A stretch of DNA of 9,024 nt from SIG452 sp045656345. Lineage in GTDB: Bacteria > Bacillota > Clostridia > UMGS1840. The notes beneath the pieces are model-generated. The model did not search any database, was not told the DNA's origin, and saw nothing but the letters and a program-made list of their open reading frames with translations. This document shows, piece after piece, positions 6,332-9,024 of this stretch. Position 1 is the first letter of the stretch. Each line of letters starts with the position of its first letter. The translations under genes and the position numbers were made by a program. The DNA is taken from positions 1 to 9,024 of the forward strand of contig JAZOQZ010000093.1 in NCBI GenBank assembly GCA_045656345.1, written 5' to 3'.

Positions 6332-7360
6332 TTAATCTAGAGAAATTTGTTCAAAAGGATTTTCTTTCGGTTCATCATACGGGATACCGAAATGAGCATA
6401 GCCTAAACGGGTAACGGTTCTGCCGCGAGGAGTTCTCTGAATGAATCCAAGCTGCATTAAATACGGTTCATACACATCTTCAATGGTATTGGAATCTTCC
6501 CCGGTGGTTGCAGCTAAGGTTTCCAATCCAACAGGACCTCCGCCAAAAGCTTCAATCATCGTCATAATCATATTTTTATCGGTTCTGTCCAACCCGATCT
6601 GATCAATTTCCAACATAGACAGTGCCTCATCGGCAGTTTTCTCGTCAATCACGCCGTTTGCTCTGATTTCCGCATAGTCACGGACACGGCGAAGAAGACG
6701 GTTGGCAATTCGGGGAGTTCCCCGGGAACGGCTTGCAATTTCCTTTGCACCGGATGTTTCGATGGAAACGCCCATAATCTGCGCAGAACGGAGTACGATT
6801 TCGGTCAGCTCATCGGAAGTGTATAATTCCAGACGCTGAAGCACTCCAAAACGGTCACGAAGAGGTGAAGTTAAACTTCCTGCTTTGGTAGTGGCACCGA
6901 TTAAGGTGAACTTGGGCAAATCCAAACGGATGCTTCTTGCCGCAGGACCTTTTCCGATGATGATATCCAAAGCAAAGTCTTCCATCGCCGGATAAAGCAC
7001 TTCTTCCACGCTTTTGGACAGGCGGTGAATTTCATCAATGAATAATACATCGTGTTCCGCCAGGTTGGTTAAAATTGCCGCTAAATCGCCTGGTTTTTCA
7101 ATGGCAGGACCTGAGGTGACACGAAGATTCACATTCATTTCATTGGCAATAATATTCGCCAACGTGGTTTTCCCTAGTCCCGGAGGTCCGTAGAACAGAC
7201 AGTGATCCAGGGATTCATTTCGTTTTTTGGCAGCTTCGATAAAGATTTTCATATTTTCCTTTACCTTTGTCTGCCCGATATAATCCGAAAGAGTTTTGGG
7301 ACGAAGACTCAATTCCGAGTCATTGCCCATCACTTCCGGAGATACAATTCTTTCTTCCAT
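6332..7360 (-). CDS. ruvB: Holliday junction branch migration ATPase RuvB
   Basis: RuvB is the AAA+ hexameric motor that, loaded by RuvA, drives branch migration of Holliday junctions. The 342 residues are typical of the family. Visible features are the SLRPKTLSDYIGQ segment (18-30), Walker A GPPGLGKT (58-65), Walker B with DEIH (109-112), sensor 1 GATT (155-158), the PLRDRFG arginine-finger region (Arg168/Arg170), and the C-terminal winged helix with YEPYLMQLGFIQRTPRGR. The start MEERIVSPEV aligns with other RuvB proteins; its purine-rich site AAAGGA (7373-7378) is rather far, 12 bases from ATG. It is 34 bases downstream of ruvA and 22 bases upstream of the amidase, consistent with an operon. 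No missing key residue. Confidence 0.98.
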   Translation of the reverse strand: MEERIVSPEVMGNDSELSLRPKTLSDYIGQTKVKENMKIFIEAAKKRNESLDHCLFYGPPGLGKTTLANIIANEMNVNLRVTSGPAIEKPGDLAAILTNLAEHDVLFIDEIHRLSKSVEEVLYPAMEDFALDIIIGKGPAARSIRLDLPKFTLIGATTKAGSLTSPLRDRFGVLQRLELYTSDELTEIVLRSAQIMGVSIETSGAKEIASRSRGTPRIANRLLRRVRDYAEIRANGVIDEKTADEALSMLEIDQIGLDRTDKNMIMTMIEAFGGGPVGLETLAATTGEDSNTIEDVYEPYLMQLGFIQRTPRGRTVTRLGYAHFGIPYDEPKENPFEQISLD

Positions 7361-7394
7361 ATATAACTCGATTCCTTTCCTCAGGATTTCAAGA

Positions 7395-7985
7395 CTACAT
7401 TAATTCTTTGAGTGCAAATTTAATAATTTCTTCCAATTGGTTGGATTTCGAAGAAACAAACTTCACAGCCTGACGGGATTCATAAGCTGAATATCCCAGC
7501 ACCATCAAAGCATTGACTGCTTCCTGCAGAACATCGTTGGATACAGAAACCGTCTGGGGAGCTTCCCCTGCAATTTCACGAAGATCAACGCCCTTCAGCT
7601 TGTCCTTTAATTCCACGATGATTTTTTCTGCCAGTTTTTTACCAACGCCCTGGGCTCTGGTGATACTTTGCGCGTCCTGGGTGGCAACACTCATAGCAAA
7701 TTCGGTAGGTGTCAGTGCAGAAAGCACTGCCAGGGCAGCTTTCGGACCAACCCCTGATACTGACAGCAACATCTTGAATGTGGAGAGTTCCTCCTCTGTT
7801 GCAAAACCGTATAAATCCATCGCATCTTCTTTCACGTGAAGATAGGTATAAACAGTGATCTCCTGGTGATTTGTCACCCGAGCCAGCGTGGTGTTGGAGG
7901 TGTAGATTTTATAACCAATCCCACCGGTATGTATCACTAAAAAATTTTCCTTGGCTTCTCCAAGACCTGTAATGCTATAATACAT
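7395..7985 (-). CDS. ruvA: Holliday junction DNA-binding protein RuvA
   Basis: RuvA binds four-way junctions as a tetramer and loads RuvB. The 196 residues show the three expected domains: an OB-fold (about 1-63, with GYKIYT and HVKEDAMDLYGF), tandem helix-hairpin-helix motifs (LLSVSGVGPKAALAVLSA at 73-90 and ITRAQGVGKKLAEKIIVEL at about 108-126), and the small RuvB-contacting domain III (about 150-196, with ALMVLGYSAYESRQAV). A variable linker spans about 130-150. The ribosome binding site AAAGGA (7998-8003) is 12 bases from ATG, the same loose spacing as for ruvB. It lies 39 bases after ruvC and 34 bases before ruvB, in the common ruvC-ruvA-ruvB order. Confidence 0.97.
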   Translation of the reverse strand: MYYSITGLGEAKENFLVIHTGGIGYKIYTSNTTLARVTNHQEITVYTYLHVKEDAMDLYGFATEEELSTFKMLLSVSGVGPKAALAVLSALTPTEFAMSVATQDAQSITRAQGVGKKLAEKIIVELKDKLKGVDLREIAGEAPQTVSVSNDVLQEAVNALMVLGYSAYESRQAVKFVSSKSNQLEEIIKFALKELM

Positions 7986-8024
7986 ATCAGGAAACCATCC
8001 TTTCCGAATTTTATATCAAACGGG

Positions 8025-8522
8025 CTATCTCAGCTTGTCTAAATAGCTGTGATAACCGCTGTGGTTAGTGTGACAAATGGCAATGGCAAGTGCGTCGGCA
8101 GTATCGTCAGGTTTGGGAACTTTATCCAGATTCAGAATGGTTTTTACCATCTTCTGCACCTGCACCTTTTCCGCTTTCCCATAGCCGACAACCGCCTGTT
8201 TTACTTGCAAGGGCGTGTATTCATAAACAGGAACTCCCTCCAGCTGGCAGGCAAGTAAGATCACTCCCCTCGCCTGGGCAACCGCAATTGCGGTAGTGGT
8301 GTTGGTGTTGAAAAACAGTTGCTCAATTGCCACCACATCAGGTTTGGTTTCCGCAAGCCATACGTTCATTTCCCGAAATATGGTTTCTAAACGTTTAGAC
8401 ATTTCTTCCTTTGGAAAAGTTTCAATTTTCCCGTATTTTATTACTGAATATTTATTCCCGATATATTCAATCGCCCCCACGCCAACCAAGGCATATCCAG
8501 GGTCAATACCCAAAATTCTCAT
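8025..8522 (-). CDS. ruvC: Holliday junction resolvase RuvC
   Basis: RuvC is the dimeric, RNase H-fold endonuclease that resolves Holliday junctions after RuvAB branch migration. From ATG 8522 it has 165 residues. All four catalytic acids are visible: Asp7 in LGIDPG, Glu67 in VAIEQLFF, and Asp140 and Asp143 in PDDTADALAIAICH. The YTPLQVKQAVVGYGKAEK segment is also typical. The open frame extends upstream to a TTG at 8543, but only the ATG gives the family-standard N-terminus MRILGIDPG. There is no good Shine-Dalgarno sequence before this ATG; the nearest strong one (AAGGAG, 8572-8577) is about 50 bases away. It is the first gene of the ruvCAB-amidase set and is divergent from argG. Confidence 0.96.
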   Translation of the reverse strand: MRILGIDPGYALVGVGAIEYIGNKYSVIKYGKIETFPKEEMSKRLETIFREMNVWLAETKPDVVAIEQLFFNTNTTTAIAVAQARGVILLACQLEGVPVYEYTPLQVKQAVVGYGKAEKVQVQKMVKTILNLDKVPKPDDTADALAIAICHTNHSGYHSYLDKLR

Positions 8523-8562
8523 AAATTTGCAAAAAATCACCAATTTTATGCATAAATTTGCA
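8520..8562. repeat. Palindrome plus direct repeat in front of ruvC
   Basis: CAATTTTATGCATAAATTTG (8541-8560) is a 20-bp palindrome with a single mismatched pair, centred on ATGCAT. Its right arm, extended to CATAAATTTGCA (8551-8562), recurs exactly at 8520-8531, 31 bp away, where it covers the ruvC start codon. The result is three related half-sites, two inverted and one direct, within 43 bp. This is the kind of layout seen for dimeric repressor operators, but no regulator can be named from the sequence. Confidence 0.6.
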
Positions 8563-8614
8563 GATGATTTTTCTCCTTTTCTTCCGTCATTTCAGAAAAA
8601 TCAAGATTTTTTTC

Positions 8615-8630
8615 ATATTTTTAAAAATAT
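8615..8630. repeat. Perfect 16-bp AT palindrome upstream of the argG promoter
   Basis: ATATTTTTAAAAATAT reads the same on both strands. It ends 14 bases before the -35 element of the argG promoter, in the position of an AT-rich upstream promoter element or an operator. All-AT palindromes arise easily in such DNA, so function is unproven. Confidence 0.5.
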
Positions 8631-8644
8631 TTTTCAAAAAACTC

Positions 8645-8673
8645 TTGCATTTTTATAAATAATGTAGTATAAT
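8645..8673 (+). promoter_or_regulatory. argG: Sigma-A-type promoter for argG
   Basis: TTGCAT (8645-8650) is followed after exactly 17 bases by a perfect TATAAT (8668-8673), with AT-rich DNA upstream. The expected transcription start is near 8680, giving an untranslated leader of about 90 bases before argG. The leader contains a small hairpin (CCGT 8697-8700 with ACGG 8707-8710) but no strong terminator or recognised riboswitch, and I found no clear ARG box. Confidence 0.75.
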
Positions 8674-8754
8674 TTTCGGGACGAGTTTGCAAAAGCCGTT
8701 TTTCATACGGTTTTCCGACAAAATCATACCCGTTTATTATATTATAGCACATAT

Positions 8755-8761
8755 AAAGGAG
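8755..8761 (+). promoter_or_regulatory. Ribosome binding site of argG
   Basis: AAAGGAG lies 9 bases before ATG 8771. A nearer ATG at 8764 is out of frame with the recognised protein and too close to the site, so 8771 is the start. Confidence 0.85.
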
Positions 8762-8770
8762 AAATGCAAG

Positions 8771-9024
8771 ATGAAAGAAAAAGTTATTTTAGCTTATTCA
8801 GGAGGCCTGGATACTTCTATCATCATTCCGTGGTTAAAAGAAAACTATGATTACGAAGTAATCGCTGTTTGCGGTGACGTTGGTCAGGGGAAAGAAACTG
8901 ACGGTCTGGAAGAAAAAGCCATTAAAACCGGCGCTTCCAAATGTTACATTGAAGATTTAAGAGAAGAATATGTAAAAGACTTCATCTACCCCACCGTGAG
9001 AGCAGGTGCGGTTTACGAAGGAAA
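8771..9024 (+). CDS. argG: Argininosuccinate synthase (partial, N-terminal 84 codons)
   Basis: ArgG joins citrulline and aspartate using ATP to form argininosuccinate, the penultimate step of arginine biosynthesis, in the cytoplasm. Only the first 84 codons are in the window; the frame stays open to the edge. The N-terminus MKEKVILAYSGGLDTS contains the PP-loop ATP-binding motif SGGLDTS (10-16), followed by the AVCGDVGQG segment (32-40) and GAVYEG at the edge, all typical of the family. It has its own promoter and ribosome binding site and is divergent from ruvC. Whether argH follows cannot be seen. Confidence 0.96.
   Translation, partial: MKEKVILAYSGGLDTSIIIPWLKENYDYEVIAVCGDVGQGKETDGLEEKAIKTGASKCYIEDLREEYVKDFIYPTVRAGAVYEG

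Noticed and set aside
7513..7839. 108-residue plus-strand open frame opposite ruvA
   Set aside because: It is a frame shadow of the conserved ruvA helix-hairpin-helix region.
8523..8543. ruvC starting at TTG 8543
   Set aside because: It adds residues before the conserved MRILGIDPG start and has no ribosome binding site.
8666..8692. Minus-strand promoter for ruvC (TTGCAA ... TATACT) overlapping the argG -10
   Set aside because: The spacer is only 15 bases and the elements are imperfect; not strong enough to list as a feature.
1..9024. CRISPR array, tRNA, rRNA, mobile element or defence system
   Set aside because: No regularly spaced repeats, no tRNA- or rRNA-like stretches, no transposase or integrase motifs and no terminal inverted repeats were seen; all larger genes are recognised core functions.

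Overview
The window is an AT-rich, gene-dense stretch that looks like the chromosome of an endospore-forming member of the Firmicutes, most likely class Clostridia. The evidence is a spoIIP gene and a gpr gene, strong AGGAGG-type ribosome binding sites, A/T-rich intergenic DNA, and a secreted amidase with copper-amine-oxidase-like stalk repeats and several Pro/Thr/Ser linkers. There are no tRNA or rRNA genes, CRISPR arrays, insertion sequences or phage genes. No gene-free stretch exceeds 300 bases; the longest is 8523-8770.

Layout from left to right: the last 38 codons of an unrecognised plus-strand gene (2-118) are followed by an intrinsic terminator (165-200). Next comes uvrC (231-2066, +), the nucleotide excision repair endonuclease subunit. 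Convergent with it, and overlapping its stop codon by 4 bases, is a 71-residue single-span membrane protein (2063-2278, -). Divergent from that is spoIIP (2389-3429, +), a forespore-engulfment peptidoglycan hydrolase. It ends tail-to-tail with gpr (3426-4331, -), the spore protease that degrades small acid-soluble spore proteins at germination; their stops also overlap by 4 bases. A perfect 15-bp terminator hairpin (4396-4430) separates gpr from a four-gene minus-strand set read from right to left: ruvC (8522-8025), ruvA (7985-7395), ruvB (7360-6332) and a secreted N-acetylmuramoyl-L-alanine amidase (6309-4435). Gaps in this set are 22-39 bases, so it is probably one operon. A 248-bp divergent intergenic region follows, holding a near-perfect 20-bp palindrome with an extra direct copy of one arm, an AT palindrome and a good sigma-A-type promoter. 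Last is the start of argG (8771 onward, +), cut by the window edge.

Functionally there are three themes. DNA repair and recombination is covered by UvrC and by the complete RuvABC Holliday-junction machinery. Sporulation, germination and cell-wall remodelling is covered by SpoIIP, GPR and the amidase. Arginine biosynthesis is represented by ArgG. Nothing here adds up to a new defence or mobile system; these are core genes. The points that deserve a second look are structural: two convergent pairs with overlapping stops, a uvrC terminator apparently embedded in the antisense coding sequence of the small membrane protein (with a 9-bp tandem repeat doing double duty), the inverted gpr-spoIIP arrangement, an amidase riding on the ruv operon, and a possible operator cluster in front of ruvC. 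Three genes (spoIIP, gpr, amidase) have a longest open frame that begins upstream of its own Shine-Dalgarno sequence; the starts given here are the corrected ones.
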